Part shown: positions 24,835-34,615 of the stretch, piece after piece | Layout of the letters: every line of letters starts with the position of its first letter | How positions within the stretch are numbered: position 1 is the first letter of the stretch | DNA from: Chloroflexota bacterium | Lineage (GTDB): Bacteria > Chloroflexota > JAJPGV01 | Direction of reading: 5' to 3' | Length of the DNA stretch: 64,000 bases | NCBI GenBank assembly: GCA_021325635.1 | Contig: JAJPGV010000030.1 | Location: forward strand, 1-64,000 | Notes under the pieces: generated by a model | What the model was told of the DNA's origin: nothing | The model's input: only the letters and a program-made list of their open reading frames with translations | The model's database searches: none | Position numbers and translations under genes: made by a program

Positions 24835-27731
24835 CGGCTCGCTTGTTGGAGGAGCACGCGGCCTTCGAGGAATACCTGCGGCGCTGGTTGGAGGGGGCTT
24901 CGAGCCGCTCGCCGGAGCTTGGCCAGCGTCCGTCTCCCCATTACAGTCCCCAGGTCGCGTCCGACGATCCCGAGTCGCAGCTGCTGCAATCGGGAATAGC
25001 GCAGATCACGTCCGACTGGGGTGAGGCTATTCCCCGCCTGGCCGCCGATCTATTCTTTGCGCCGGCCCGCTGGGCCAACGCCTACTCCTGGGCCGCAGAC
25101 CATTCGCTCTTCGGCCTGATCGAAACACTCGTACGCCGACTTCCGCCGGAGGATGTCGACAGCCGTCTGCAGCAGTGCCTCGAGCGCCTCTTGAGTCGCC
25201 CGTTCGACGATGCTCGCACGCCAGTCAAGATTCCGCCGGACCACGGACCTTTGGACCTGCCGAGCTGTGTCAAGCTGCTCAAGAACCTACCGCTGACATC
25301 GCGGCGCCTTGAGCTGATGGAGAAGCTTGTTCGCGGCGATTTTGACGGGGACCCATTCGACTCACCGGTTCCCGATCATCCAGGTACCTATGAGGCCGAC
25401 CAGCTTACCCAGCACCCTCACGCTGCCGTCCCTTTGTGGCAGACGCTGTATGACGCAGGTCGGTTTGACTACCCACTCTTTCGCGCGGCTGTCCTGCATC
25501 GGCCAAGCTTGGCCGCGCCGGCAAGTGAACGCGTCAACGTTTACGGGTCGGCTACGCTCGTCCACCAGGCAGCCAGTCCACAACTGGGCGAGCTGCTGAT
25601 TGAATGGAGTCAACGCCTGGCTCGGGAACTCGAGAGCGAGTCGCTCACACCCTCCACCGCACGCGTGCTGGCTGGCATTCAGGGCCTCCGCGGCTGGGAG
25701 CACCTTGTGGCCGCAGCGAGGCAGCATGCCGGCCTGGGTCTGGGCCGGCTTGAGTATTGGGGTGCCTGGGACCGTCCTGCGATCGAATCGGCGACGATCC
25801 GACTTGCTAGCGCTGAGGACGTTGAGCCCGTCGACGCCCGTGATCGCGTCCGAGCCATCACGGAGTTGCGCCGCCTGCCCGCGGCTTCCCTCGTTCACCT
25901 CTTGCCCATCGCGCGACATGGCCGGCGTCTACTGTGCGAGGCGCTCGGCTGGAACCAGGCGCTGCCGCTGATCCAGCTGATCGTGGACCTAGCGCGGATC
26001 GAGTCTGCGCGTTGGCGGCTCGACGGCGACATTCGCAACTGTGCCGACCCAACTGAGGGCATCCTTGACGTCCCGGCAGCCCGCGCGGCGCTGGCCGCAG
26101 CCGGCGAGGAAACGTCACGCACCATTTTGGAGGGTTTTGTCCAATCCAAAGTCCAGGCGGCAAGGGCGGTCACTCTGATCGAGGCGCTGGCTGGCTGGAA
26201 TCGGGACCAGGTGCTGCGCGGATTCGAGCGACACCAGCAGATCGCGATCAAGGCCTTCGGATTGTTGCCGTTGGATGCTGTGAACGCCGACACAGAGGTG
26301 CTCCAGCGCTACCTTCGCCTCCGACAGAGCCAGAAGGATGCCCGCCAGTTCGGACCCGAACGTCAAGCCAACCACGAAGCGGCCGTGCAGGTCGGACTCG
26401 CCAACCTCGCCCACGTTGCCGGAATGGCTGACGTCACACGCTTCGAATGGGCGATGGAAGCGCGTCTGGCGACGGACCTGGCGGCCGTCGGACGCACCTG
26501 GGCGAGCGGGGCGTACGAGCTCGAGCTTCAGCTCGAACCGCTCGCTCTTGAGCCCAGCCTTGTTGTTCGTCGCAACGGGGCGACCGTGAAGACCGCACCA
26601 GCGGCGATCCGAAGCGGATCGTCCTATAGCGAGGCGCGCGATGCCGTGACTCAGCTGTGCAGCCATGTCGGCCGGCTTCGACACACCCTCGAGTCGATCT
26701 CCGCAACCGGTGAGTCGCTGGGAATTGAAGATCTGGTCAATCTGCTGCATCTGCCGGTGGCGCGGGCATTGCTGGATCGGCTGGTCGTTGTGGACGGCTC
26801 GGGCGCCCAGGGTTTCCTCCGCACTGAGCCGCTTGGCATCCAGACACTCGAAGACCGCCTGGCGCCACTGACTGAACCACTGCGTTTAGCGCATGCGTAT
26901 GACCTGTTTCAGGCGGGGACCCTTGCCGCGTGGCAGCGTCATATTGTCCATCAACGGCTGCGCCAGCCCTTCAAGCAGGTCTTTCGAGAGCTCTATCTAT
27001 TGACTCCGGCCGAGCTCACCACGGGGACGTACACGAATCGATTCGCCGGCCATCCACTGAAGTCGAAGATCGCAAGTCGTCTGCTGCAGAGCCGCAACTG
27101 GAGGATGGCCTCAGGGGAGACGACGATTGCCTTCAAGCCATTGCCGACCTTTGGCCTGTGTGCTGTCTTTCAGTTTCCCGATTCCGGTCACTTTCTGAGT
27201 GAGCTACCGGTGATCACCACCGACCAGATCCGCTTCATACGTCTTCCACGCAGCACGCCAGGGTTTGAACAGCTATGGAGCGCGCCCGGCGTTCCACTTA
27301 TCAAGACTCCACCTCTTGCGTTCTCAGAGGTCATGCGCGATGCCGACCTAGTTGTCAGCGTAGCGAACAGCGCTGGGGAGGCGCTGCTCTCGTCCGAGAT
27401 GTACCAACATCGAGCCGAGGTGCTGCGAACCTTGGTCGACGACCTGGGCTTGCCGGGGGTCCGTACGGAGGGCCACTTCGCGTACGTGATGGGCAAACTA
27501 GCTACCTACCGGGTCCACCTTGGCAGCGCGGCCATTCACATTGAGCCAGGCCAGTACCTGTGCGTGGTGCCAGCTAAGTGGGGCAAAACGCATTCTGCGC
27601 TGTTCCTCCCATTCGCCGATCAAGGCGACAACAAAATCAGTGAGGTGATCTCCAAGGTCCTCTTGCTGGCAAACGACGACAGCATCCGTGACCAAACGAT
27701 CTTGAGCCAGATCCGCGCGGGTGGTGCATGA
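24831..27731 (+). CDS. Large DUF4132-domain protein
   Basis: 966 aa of unknown function. The C-terminal third matches DUF4132, the family of E. coli MolR and YehI. Visible motifs are RQPFKQVFRELYLLTPAEL (about residue 710), TNRFAGHPLKSK, PPLAFSEVMRDADLVVSVAN (about 830) and KLATYRVHLGSAAIHIEPGQ followed by YLCVVP (about 890-913). The N-terminal 600 residues are mostly helical, with no family I can name, and no WGR domain is seen. It has no signal or membrane segment, so it is cytoplasmic. The ATGA overlap with the beta-grasp gene means tight co-expression. The molecular role is unknown. Confidence 0.8.
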   Translation: MTARLLEEHAAFEEYLRRWLEGASSRSPELGQRPSPHYSPQVASDDPESQLLQSGIAQITSDWGEAIPRLAADLFFAPARWANAYSWAADHSLFGLIETLVRRLPPEDVDSRLQQCLERLLSRPFDDARTPVKIPPDHGPLDLPSCVKLLKNLPLTSRRLELMEKLVRGDFDGDPFDSPVPDHPGTYEADQLTQHPHAAVPLWQTLYDAGRFDYPLFRAAVLHRPSLAAPASERVNVYGSATLVHQAASPQLGELLIEWSQRLARELESESLTPSTARVLAGIQGLRGWEHLVAAARQHAGLGLGRLEYWGAWDRPAIESATIRLASAEDVEPVDARDRVRAITELRRLPAASLVHLLPIARHGRRLLCEALGWNQALPLIQLIVDLARIESARWRLDGDIRNCADPTEGILDVPAARAALAAAGEETSRTILEGFVQSKVQAARAVTLIEALAGWNRDQVLRGFERHQQIAIKAFGLLPLDAVNADTEVLQRYLRLRQSQKDARQFGPERQANHEAAVQVGLANLAHVAGMADVTRFEWAMEARLATDLAAVGRTWASGAYELELQLEPLALEPSLVVRRNGATVKTAPAAIRSGSSYSEARDAVTQLCSHVGRLRHTLESISATGESLGIEDLVNLLHLPVARALLDRLVVVDGSGAQGFLRTEPLGIQTLEDRLAPLTEPLRLAHAYDLFQAGTLAAWQRHIVHQRLRQPFKQVFRELYLLTPAELTTGTYTNRFAGHPLKSKIASRLLQSRNWRMASGETTIAFKPLPTFGLCAVFQFPDSGHFLSELPVITTDQIRFIRLPRSTPGFEQLWSAPGVPLIKTPPLAFSEVMRDADLVVSVANSAGEALLSSEMYQHRAEVLRTLVDDLGLPGVRTEGHFAYVMGKLATYRVHLGSAAIHIEPGQYLCVVPAKWGKTHSALFLPFADQGDNKISEVISKVLLLANDDSIRDQTILSQIRAGGA

Positions 27732-27916
27732 ATCTCGCACCCCACTGCTTCCTCGACCGACGACTTCACTAGCCAGGCCGAGCCACTGGCGGGTTCAGCG
27801 TCCTCTGACCTTTACAGACGGATTGCTCAAGGAGGTCGACTCCGCCCGAATCTTCACGGCCCAGAGTTTGCTGCCGCCAAGCGGCCGGATTCCAACCCGA
27901 AGGCCTGGCCGGCCTT

Positions 27917-28420
27917 CTAATCCGAAGCCGGCTGGGCTTCCTGGGCGTGCTTCACGGTGAGGAGGAACACGGCGAGCACGAGCACGTGCACCGCCGTGCA
28001 CCACTCGCAGACGCGATGCAGCTGCACGAGCTCGACGTACACCAGGTACAGGACGTAGCCCAGCCCGGCAGCTCCCACCAACAGCTGGGCTAGGGCGGGA
28101 CCAGATGCGACGCGCCAGGCGGGGTTGGCTGTCCTGAGAATGGCCAGACCACCGGCCAGCGCGAACCAGGCGCTTCCCAGGGCGCTGATCGGCAGCGAGG
28201 TTGCCCCCAGCTCGGAGTAGGCGCTGTGGGTGACGGATCCGCAGTCGATAATCCCGCCGACCGAGCAGACGAGCGCCACCTGGTCGTAGTGCGCGCTGGT
28301 CAGGTACAGCGAGATTGCCAGCCCAACGACTGAGGCCGTGATGATTGCCGGCAGCTCCCAGCGAACAACCGAGGGTTGGGCATGGACTGCCGCGGCCTGG
28401 GCTTCGCTGCGCAGCGCCAC
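27917..28420 (-). CDS. Vitamin K epoxide reductase (VKOR) family protein
   Basis: 167 aa with four or five membrane helices. It reoxidises disulfide-forming thioredoxin-like proteins using quinone. The loop cysteines lie in LVCSVGGIIDCGSVTHSAYS and the active-site pair is CEWC near residue 140. It starts at GTG, 17 nt after the DUF929 protein gene, the likely redox partner. It is convergent with the DUF4132 gene across 185 bp in which I see nothing. Confidence 0.9.
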   Translation of the reverse strand: MALRSEAQAAAVHAQPSVVRWELPAIITASVVGLAISLYLTSAHYDQVALVCSVGGIIDCGSVTHSAYSELGATSLPISALGSAWFALAGGLAILRTANPAWRVASGPALAQLLVGAAGLGYVLYLVYVELVQLHRVCEWCTAVHVLVLAVFLLTVKHAQEAQPASD

Positions 28421-28437
28421 GGGGGACCTGCTCCTGC

Positions 28438-29361
28438 TCAGCCGCCCAGCTGCGCCTTGGCCTGCACCGCGCCGGGGGCTGCGCAGACCTCGCTCGGCTG
28501 GCCGCCGGTGGCCTGGCAGATGGCCGCGGTGATGTAGTTGGCATTGCCCAGGATTGCGCGTGCCACCGGGCTGCTCGGGTTGGACAGCGCGGCCGCGATG
28601 TCCGTCCAGCTCTTTCCAGCCAGGACGTCATTCGGATAGCCGCTCCCGACGCCGGTGTAGCGGTTGCCGACGTCGGTGAACGGGATTGAGCCCGACGGGT
28701 TCAGCTGGTTGAAGAGCTGCTGCTGCGCTGGGGTCATGGCCTGGAGCGGCGCACGGCTGCGCGTTTCGGTCTCGACCGGCACGAAGTCCACGTACTGGCT
28801 GCTGTACGAGCTCTTGGCGAAGGTGAAGGTCGGCGTGTTGGGATAGACGTCAGCGTCGGTCGAGGTCGTCAGCTGCAGCCCATTGAACGTGCCGAAGCGG
28901 CTCAGCGCGGCGATCAGGCTCCAGCGCTCCGAGGCGCAATACGGGCAGTATTCGGCACCGACGTAGAGCACCTCCGGATGGCCATTCGGCCCCGTTAAGG
29001 GTGACAGCTGGACGGGCTTCAGCGGATTTGTCAGCCCACCGCTGCCCACAGCGTCAAATGTGGATGCGGGAATGCTGGTCACAGCGGCAACGACCTGCGC
29101 GGTTTCCGCCTGCGACGCCGAAGGCGCCGCGCTCTGCTGGCGGCCGGCTATCAGTAAGCCGACGACAACCAGCACGAGGAGGCCGACAATGGCCGGGATC
29201 AGCCACGGACCCCGCCACCATGGCTGGCGTGACCGCGCCCCACGGCCGCGGTCACGAGCTCGGCGCGCGGTGCGATCGGGGTGTGCCTGCGCGTTGGCGG
29301 CTTGCGGGGCATTAGTGGCAGCGGCCTGGCCGGAGCGGCGACGGCCCGGAGTTGCAGACAT
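28438..29361 (-). CDS. DUF929 thioredoxin-like membrane-anchored protein
   Basis: 307 aa from the ATG at 29361, chosen because AAAGGA lies 7 nt upstream. The N-terminus is basic and cytosolic, followed by one helix ([21 protein letters not shown], first 20 residues [20 protein letters not shown]) and an external domain. [20 protein letters not shown] holds a CPYC thiol pair, as in DUF929. It should exchange disulfides outside the membrane with the VKOR encoded 17 nt downstream. The exact substrates are unknown. Confidence 0.82.
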   Translation of the reverse strand: MSATPGRRRSGQAAATNAPQAANAQAHPDRTARRARDRGRGARSRQPWWRGPWLIPAIVGLLVLVVVGLLIAGRQQSAAPSASQAETAQVVAAVTSIPASTFDAVGSGGLTNPLKPVQLSPLTGPNGHPEVLYVGAEYCPYCASERWSLIAALSRFGTFNGLQLTTSTDADVYPNTPTFTFAKSSYSSQYVDFVPVETETRSRAPLQAMTPAQQQLFNQLNPSGSIPFTDVGNRYTGVGSGYPNDVLAGKSWTDIAAALSNPSSPVARAILGNANYITAAICQATGGQPSEVCAAPGAVQAKAQLGG

Positions 29362-29575
29362 GAAGGTTTCCTTTAATCTAGCGTTCGCCTGTCGCATTCG
29401 CTGAGCGAGGCTTCAGCTGGCAATTCGAGGCCGTGGAAATGAGCTGGCGAGTCCTGGTCCGGCTTTAGCCGCGGAGCGTGTCGAATTTGGCAGGGCTCGT
29501 TCGACGTGAATATGACGGAGGTCCGAGATCAATCGACAGCCGACGTCCAATACGCCACTTAACAGGAGACAGGTC

Positions 29576-29932
29576 ATGCGTTTCATGGGGTTGCTCAAAG
29601 GCAACCAGCACACGGAGAACTTCACGCCCAACCCGGAGGACTTTGCCCGCATGGGTGAGTACGTGGCCCAGGCCATGAAGGCCGGTTGGCTGGTCGCGAC
29701 CGACGGGCTGCAGTCGAGCTCCAAGGCTTCCACCATCCGTGTGGCCGACGGCAAGGGCACCATCACGGATGGCCCCTTCACCGAGACTAAGGAGCTGATT
29801 GCCAGCTACGCCATCCTGCAGGTTGGCTCGAAGCAGGAAGCGATCGAGCGCACCACCGAATTCCTGAACCTGATCGGTGGCGGCGAGATCGATCTGTATC
29901 AGATGTACGATCCGTCGGATTTCGAGTCCTGA
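29576..29932 (+). CDS. YCII-related DGPF-type protein
   Basis: 118 aa with the ferredoxin-like YCII fold. MRFMGLLKGNQ... starts strand 1, GWLVATDGLQ is in the middle, and GTITDGPFTETKELIASYAI holds the DGPF-type motif. Proteins of this family are often encoded beside ECF sigma factors; none is seen here. An AGGAGACAG sequence lies just before the ATG. Function unknown. Confidence 0.85.
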   Translation: MRFMGLLKGNQHTENFTPNPEDFARMGEYVAQAMKAGWLVATDGLQSSSKASTIRVADGKGTITDGPFTETKELIASYAILQVGSKQEAIERTTEFLNLIGGGEIDLYQMYDPSDFES

Positions 29933-29992
29933 CGAGTCGTGCTCGCGCCTCACTCACGGCTCGATGATTGATTGTCGGAGACGGCTGCGGAT

Positions 29993-30394
29993 ATGGCGAC
30001 TCTCGAGGACGTCGCGCGCTTGGCGAAGGATCTGCCCGAAGCGGCCGAAGCTGAACGTCGGGGCAGCCTGACGTGGGCTATCGCTGGGAAGGTGTTCGCC
30101 TGGGAACGGCCCTTCAGCAAGGCGGACGTCAAGCGCTTCGGCGCGACGGCGCCGCCGGAGGGGCCCATCCTGGCGGTTCGCGTCGCGGACCTGGCGGAGA
30201 AGGAGGCCGTCCTCGCCACCTCGTCGAACGCCTTCTTCACCATTCCGCACTTCGACGGATTCTCGGCCGTGCTCATCCAGCTGAAGACCGTCACGCAGGA
30301 GGCGCTGCGGGATGCGCTCGTCGATGCCTGGTTCGCCTGCGCGCCCCCGAAGCTCGCGGACGCTTACCTGGGAACGCTGCGCACCCGTCAATGA
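29993..30394 (+). CDS. MmcQ/YjbR family protein
   Basis: 133 aa from the ATG at 29993; a TTG at 29972 would add 7 residues. YjbR fold with PEAAEAERRGSLTWAIAGKV, GKVFAWERP and SNAFFTIPHFDGFSAVLIQL, ending in a helix with AWFACAPPKLADAYL. The family is described as DNA-binding-like, but its biological role is poorly known. It is read with the YCII gene on the same strand, 60 nt apart. Confidence 0.82.
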   Translation: MATLEDVARLAKDLPEAAEAERRGSLTWAIAGKVFAWERPFSKADVKRFGATAPPEGPILAVRVADLAEKEAVLATSSNAFFTIPHFDGFSAVLIQLKTVTQEALRDALVDAWFACAPPKLADAYLGTLRTRQ

Positions 30395-30459
30395 TCCCGG
30401 GCGTAGGCCGAGGGTGAGCTAACCGCGGTCATCGCCACCGCGGCGAACGGCCGTTAATC

Positions 30460-31104
30460 TCAGCGCGGCTGCGACGCGGCGGGCAGCGCCATTTGCCCGC
30501 GAGACAAACGGACCGCCTCCCAGCAGTAGAGCGCTGCCAGGCTGCGATGGGGACGCAGCGATTCGCCCTGCTTACGCAGCTCGCGCGGCGCCATGGGCTC
30601 CGGCAGCGAATGAATCATGCTCCAACCCGTGCGCACGGCGTAATCGTCGATCGGCCACACGTCCGGGCGCCGGAGCTCGAACAGCAGGAACATCTCGGCT
30701 GTCCAGCGACCGATTCCCCGGATCGTGCTCAGGCGGGCGATGACGTCCTCGTCGTCGAGCTGGTCCAGCGCCGTCAGCGGAACGCTGCCGTTGGCCGTGT
30801 GGCTGGCCAAATCGAGCATGGCGGCTGCCTTCGAGCCGGATAGCCCGGCGGCCCGCAGCGCTTCCGGCTGCGCTTCGAGGATCGCCGCCGCCGTCAGCTG
30901 GCCCCCGACGGCGTCCACCAGCCGCGCATAGATCGCGGCCGCGGCCCGCCCTGCGAGCTGCTGATACACGATCGCCCGAGCGAGGCTGGTGAAATAGTCT
31001 CCCTGCCGCGGACGCGGGTCCAATGTGCCGGCGCGTTCGATGAAAGCGCCGAGCGCGGGGTCGGCGGCGCTGAGCTCGGCTATCGCTCGCTTCGCATCGG
31101 TCAT
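30460..31104 (-). CDS. DNA-3-methyladenine glycosylase-like (HhH-GPD)
   Basis: 214 aa from the ATG at 31104. The helix-hairpin-helix LSTIRGIGRWTAEMFLLF is followed by VWPIDDYAVRTGW, with the catalytic Asp of the HhH-GPD glycosylases. YFTSLARAIVYQQLAGRAAA is the AlkA/MPG-II start. It removes alkylated purines from DNA. There is no [4Fe-4S] cluster motif. It is convergent with the YjbR gene, leaving 65 bp, and 239 bp upstream of it show no gene. Confidence 0.85.
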   Translation of the reverse strand: MTDAKRAIAELSAADPALGAFIERAGTLDPRPRQGDYFTSLARAIVYQQLAGRAAAAIYARLVDAVGGQLTAAAILEAQPEALRAAGLSGSKAAAMLDLASHTANGSVPLTALDQLDDEDVIARLSTIRGIGRWTAEMFLLFELRRPDVWPIDDYAVRTGWSMIHSLPEPMAPRELRKQGESLRPHRSLAALYCWEAVRLSRGQMALPAASQPR

Positions 31105-31343
31105 TGGCAAGGATCATTATCTCGATGTGCGGGCCGCATGGGAGCTGAGGGCATGTGGTCGGAGCCCGGCCGAGCCTTACGCCCCCGGACGTTCGCCTCG
31201 AGCTCGGGCCGCGGGTAGACAGGCAACGAGCAGGCGCAAGGCTCGCCCTGCACTGCAAGTCGCATGGAGCAAGTGTTGCACTACCAGGCTGGCGCTGAGG
31301 ACGTCGCAGGTCCGGACCGTATCGGACGACTATGCCGCGCTCT

Positions 31344-32606
31344 CTACGGTCCCTGATAGCGGAATTCGGGCGATTGCGTGAGCTTGACGTAGGAGCCGAA
31401 GCGCTCTTCCACGTCCGTCACCGCATCCAGCGGATGGACCGGCTCTTCGTCGGGGCCGAAGACGTGCCGCAGCTCATAGGTGGTCGAGCGCTCGGCCGGG
31501 ACACGCCCGGCATCACGGATGAGCCGGCGGAACTCCACCGGGCGCACCAGCTGCCCAAATGATGCACCGGCCGCCGTGGAGATGCTCTCGTTGATCAGCG
31601 TGCCCCCCAGGTCATCGGCACCCGCGTCCAGGCATAGCTGCGAGAGCTTTGGCCCCTCCTTTACCCACGAGACCTGCACGTGCTTGACGAACGGGTGCAG
31701 TACCACGCGCGCCACGGCGTGCATGGCGACGACCTCCCGCCCGCTCGGTCCCGAGCGCAGACCCGGAATCATCGCCTGGTGGTACATGGGCGCTTCCCAG
31801 TAGACGAAGCCGAGGGGCACGAACTCGGTGAAGCCGCCGGTCTCGCGCTGGATGTCGCGGATGAGCAGCAGGTGGCGGGCATCGTCCAACGGCGATTCCA
31901 CGTGGCCGAACATGATTGTGGCCGTGGTGGGAATGCCTGCCGCGTGGGCGGTGCCGATCACGTCCAGCCACTGCTCCACGGTGATGCGCCCGCGGGCTAT
32001 TCGGTCGCGCACCTCCTGCACGAGGATCTCTGCCGACGTCCCGGGCAGGCTGCCCACGCCGGCCTCCTTCAACGCGGCCAGGTATTCGGCGATGCTCACC
32101 CGGGCGCGCGTGGCGCCGTACAGCACCTCCTCGGGTGAGAAGCCGTGGATGTGCATCTCCGGCAGGGCCTGCTTGATAGCCCTGCACAGCTTCACGTACA
32201 GCCAGCCGTCCATCTTCGGGGGCAAGCCGGCCTGGACGCACAGCTCGGTGGCCCCGAGCTCCCAGGCTTCCCGCGCTCGCCGGACGATCTCGCTTCCCGG
32301 CAGGAAATAGCCGGCTTCCTGGCGGTGGTCGCGGCTGAAGGCGCAGAAGCCGCAGCGCTTGATGCACACGTTAGTGAAGTTGACGTTGCGGTTCACCACG
32401 TACGTCACCACGTCGCCCACAGCCCGGCGCCGCAGCTCGTCCGCCACCAGGCACACCGCCGTGAAATCCCGGCCTGTGGCGGTTAGCAGGTCGGCTGTTT
32501 CCTGCCGATCGAGCAGGCGCTCATCGAGCGCGCGATCCAAAATGGCTCGGATCCCGTCCGAGGTCCCATTCGGAATGGGGCTGCTTGTGCGTTCGTCTAC
32601 GGTCAA
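31344..32606 (-). CDS. cofH: FO synthase subunit 2, CofH
   Basis: 420 aa, radical SAM. It joins the tyrosine-derived radical to 5-amino-6-ribitylaminouracil, making the F420 deazaflavin. The cluster motif CIKRCGFCAF lies at about residue 82 after NRNVNFTNV. HIHGFSPEEVLYGATR and GGTLINESISTAAGA are CofH-type sequences. It is followed upstream by cofG 24 nt away in the same orientation, so both halves of FO synthase are co-expressed. Confidence 0.95.
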   Translation of the reverse strand: MTVDERTSSPIPNGTSDGIRAILDRALDERLLDRQETADLLTATGRDFTAVCLVADELRRRAVGDVVTYVVNRNVNFTNVCIKRCGFCAFSRDHRQEAGYFLPGSEIVRRAREAWELGATELCVQAGLPPKMDGWLYVKLCRAIKQALPEMHIHGFSPEEVLYGATRARVSIAEYLAALKEAGVGSLPGTSAEILVQEVRDRIARGRITVEQWLDVIGTAHAAGIPTTATIMFGHVESPLDDARHLLLIRDIQRETGGFTEFVPLGFVYWEAPMYHQAMIPGLRSGPSGREVVAMHAVARVVLHPFVKHVQVSWVKEGPKLSQLCLDAGADDLGGTLINESISTAAGASFGQLVRPVEFRRLIRDAGRVPAERSTTYELRHVFGPDEEPVHPLDAVTDVEERFGSYVKLTQSPEFRYQGP

Positions 32607-32630
32607 GAACTGCTCCTCATCGTGGACCGA

Positions 32631-33827
32631 TTATTGGCAGGTGAGCTCTGGCCGCACCAGGCCCCGCTCATCCACCTGCCGGCGCACCAGCGGCCGCAGG
32701 CTGTCGGCCAGGTAATCGTCGCGCCAGACGTACTCGGGATAGATCGCCAGCCGCTCCCGCAGCTCGAAGCCGGCGGCCGCGGTGGCAGCCGCCAGAGCAG
32801 CGATCTGCGGCCAGGGCCGCTCGGGGTTGATGTGGTCCAGGGTCACCGGCGACACTCCGCCCCAGTCGTTGATGCCGGCGCGCAGGTAATCGCCTGCGTC
32901 GCCCTGCGCCAGGTTGGGCGGGGCCTGGATGTTGGCCTTTGCTCCCAGGATGAGCCGCGCCGTGGCGATGGTCCGTACCATCTCCTCGGCCGAGGGCTCG
33001 GGCCAGTCGCGCATGAGGATGTCCGGCTTGCGGCGGAAGTTCTGGACGATGACCTCCTGGACGTGCCCATAGCGGTCCTGCACGTCGGCGATCGCCAGCA
33101 GCGTGTCGATGCGCTCGCGGCCTGTCTCTCCGATGCCAATCAGCAGGCCGGTGGTGAACGCTATGCGGCGCTCGCCCGCCGCGGCGATGGTCCGCAGCCG
33201 CGCCCGCGGCGCTTTGTCCGGGCAGCGATGGTGTGCCCCGCCAGGCCGCAGCAGCCGGAGGCTGGTGCTTTCCAGCATGATTCCCGCGCTCACCGCCGCC
33301 GTCTTGAAGCGATCGAGCGCGCTTCCTGCCATCACTCCGGGGTTCACGTGGGGCAGCAGGCCCGTCTCGGCCAGCACGAGCCGGCACATGGCCTCGAGGT
33401 AGGACAGCGTGGTCGCATGGCCCAGCGCTGCCAGGCGCTCGCGCACCGCTGGATAGCGCGCCTCGGGCTGGTCGCCGAGGCTGAAGAGCGCCTCTTTGCA
33501 GCCGGCAGCCGCTCCCGCGCGGGCTACTGCCAGCACCTCTTCCGGCGCCATGATGCGGGCCGAGGGATCGTCCGGCTCGCGGGCGAAGGTGCAGTACGCG
33601 CAGCGATCGCGGCACAGGTTGATAAGCGGAATGAACACCTTCCGGGAGTAGGTGACCACGCGTCCCTTGCCGGCGTCACGCATGGCGCCGGCGGCCTCGA
33701 CAAGCCGCGCGGTCGGCTGGTCCAGCAGCGCGTAGGCGCTCTCCGCCGTACGGACCGCGGGATCGCACGTGGAAGCGCTGCCGGCCATGCAGTGATCGTA
33801 CGTCCCGGTCCGCAGTGTCGAGCTCAC
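32631..33827 (-). CDS. cofG: FO synthase subunit 1, CofG
   Basis: 398 aa from the GTG at 33827, chosen because it overlaps the stop of the DedA-like gene by GTGA; other starts are 33851 and 33789. Radical SAM cluster motif CRDRCAYCTF is near residue 65. LLPHVNPGVM and the NDWGGVSPVTLDHI segment near the C-terminus are CofG-type. Together with CofH it makes FO, the precursor of F420. Separate CofG and CofH proteins fit bacteria such as Chloroflexota, whereas actinobacteria usually carry a fused FbiC. Confidence 0.93.
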   Translation of the reverse strand: MSSTLRTGTYDHCMAGSASTCDPAVRTAESAYALLDQPTARLVEAAGAMRDAGKGRVVTYSRKVFIPLINLCRDRCAYCTFAREPDDPSARIMAPEEVLAVARAGAAAGCKEALFSLGDQPEARYPAVRERLAALGHATTLSYLEAMCRLVLAETGLLPHVNPGVMAGSALDRFKTAAVSAGIMLESTSLRLLRPGGAHHRCPDKAPRARLRTIAAAGERRIAFTTGLLIGIGETGRERIDTLLAIADVQDRYGHVQEVIVQNFRRKPDILMRDWPEPSAEEMVRTIATARLILGAKANIQAPPNLAQGDAGDYLRAGINDWGGVSPVTLDHINPERPWPQIAALAAATAAAGFELRERLAIYPEYVWRDDYLADSLRPLVRRQVDERGLVRPELTCQ

Positions 33828-34519
33828 CGGCGCGCCAGTCGGCTTCTCCATATCTGGAACGCGACGATCAGGACCACGAGCACGACGGTGCTGATGCCGG
33901 CGTAGTGCGTGATCAGCTCGGCCACGTGTACGGCGCTTTGGCCGATGACGAAGCCCAGAAGGATGAGCGGAATGATGCCCAGCGCCGTGCCAAGCAGGTC
34001 GAGGACGACGAACTGGACGAGACTCATACCGCTTTCCCCGGCAGCCAGATAAATCAGGACGTTCGGGATGGGCAGGTAATACGCCAGCGCTACGGCCCAT
34101 GGCCCCCAGCGCCGAAATGATGCCTCGGCGCGCAACGCGGCGGCGTGGTACCGTTCGCCGCCCTTGATCCTGGTGAGCACTTGCTTGCCATAGCGCCGGC
34201 CTACCCACCAGCTGAACGGATCGAACAGGTCGTTGCCTGGCAACGGAGCCGCAATGGCTAGCCATAGGGCCACCCGCCCAACCCTGGCAAAGGCGCCTGC
34301 CGCGACAAGCGATTCCGTAGTGCCTAGGAAGGCTGCCACCAGGATTGGGTGGCTGGCCAACAGGGCGGGTTCGAGTGGGATCAGCGCTAGCGGGTACACA
34401 AGTGACAGCAGAAAACCGCCGATGCAAATCACGTCTACCAAACGAGGCGAACCTGCCCGCGGGCGCTCTGTGGTCGAGCAAGGCGTCCCGCTGTCAGGTT
34501 GACCGGAAAGGCTGAGCAT
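33824..34519 (-). CDS. DedA-like membrane protein
   Basis: 231 aa (GTG at 34531 also possible) with five or six hydrophobic segments. LPGNDLFDPFSWWVGRRYGK and FRRWGPWAVALAYYLPIPNV carry the two DedA/SNARE-associated half-motifs. The conserved Arg that usually follows the second F-x-R-F-x-P-x-x-R motif is not clear here. Such proteins handle lipid scrambling or proton-motive homeostasis. Its stop overlaps the cofG start by GTGA. Confidence 0.75.
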   Translation of the reverse strand: MLSLSGQPDSGTPCSTTERPRAGSPRLVDVICIGGFLLSLVYPLALIPLEPALLASHPILVAAFLGTTESLVAAGAFARVGRVALWLAIAAPLPGNDLFDPFSWWVGRRYGKQVLTRIKGGERYHAAALRAEASFRRWGPWAVALAYYLPIPNVLIYLAAGESGMSLVQFVVLDLLGTALGIIPLILLGFVIGQSAVHVAELITHYAGISTVVLVVLIVAFQIWRSRLARR

Positions 34520-34615
34520 GCGTAGCCGCACTATAGACGGGGTGTCATCAGGTTTCGGGCCAGCCGGCGCGAATCGTCGGCTTGACCGTCAGGTGGCGGC
34601 GTCGCGCTGGGCAGC

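Noticed and set aside
27732-27916. Second att copy of the tRNA-Asp end at the far side of the cassette
   Set aside because: No stretch matches the tRNA 3' end, so an integrated island is not supported.
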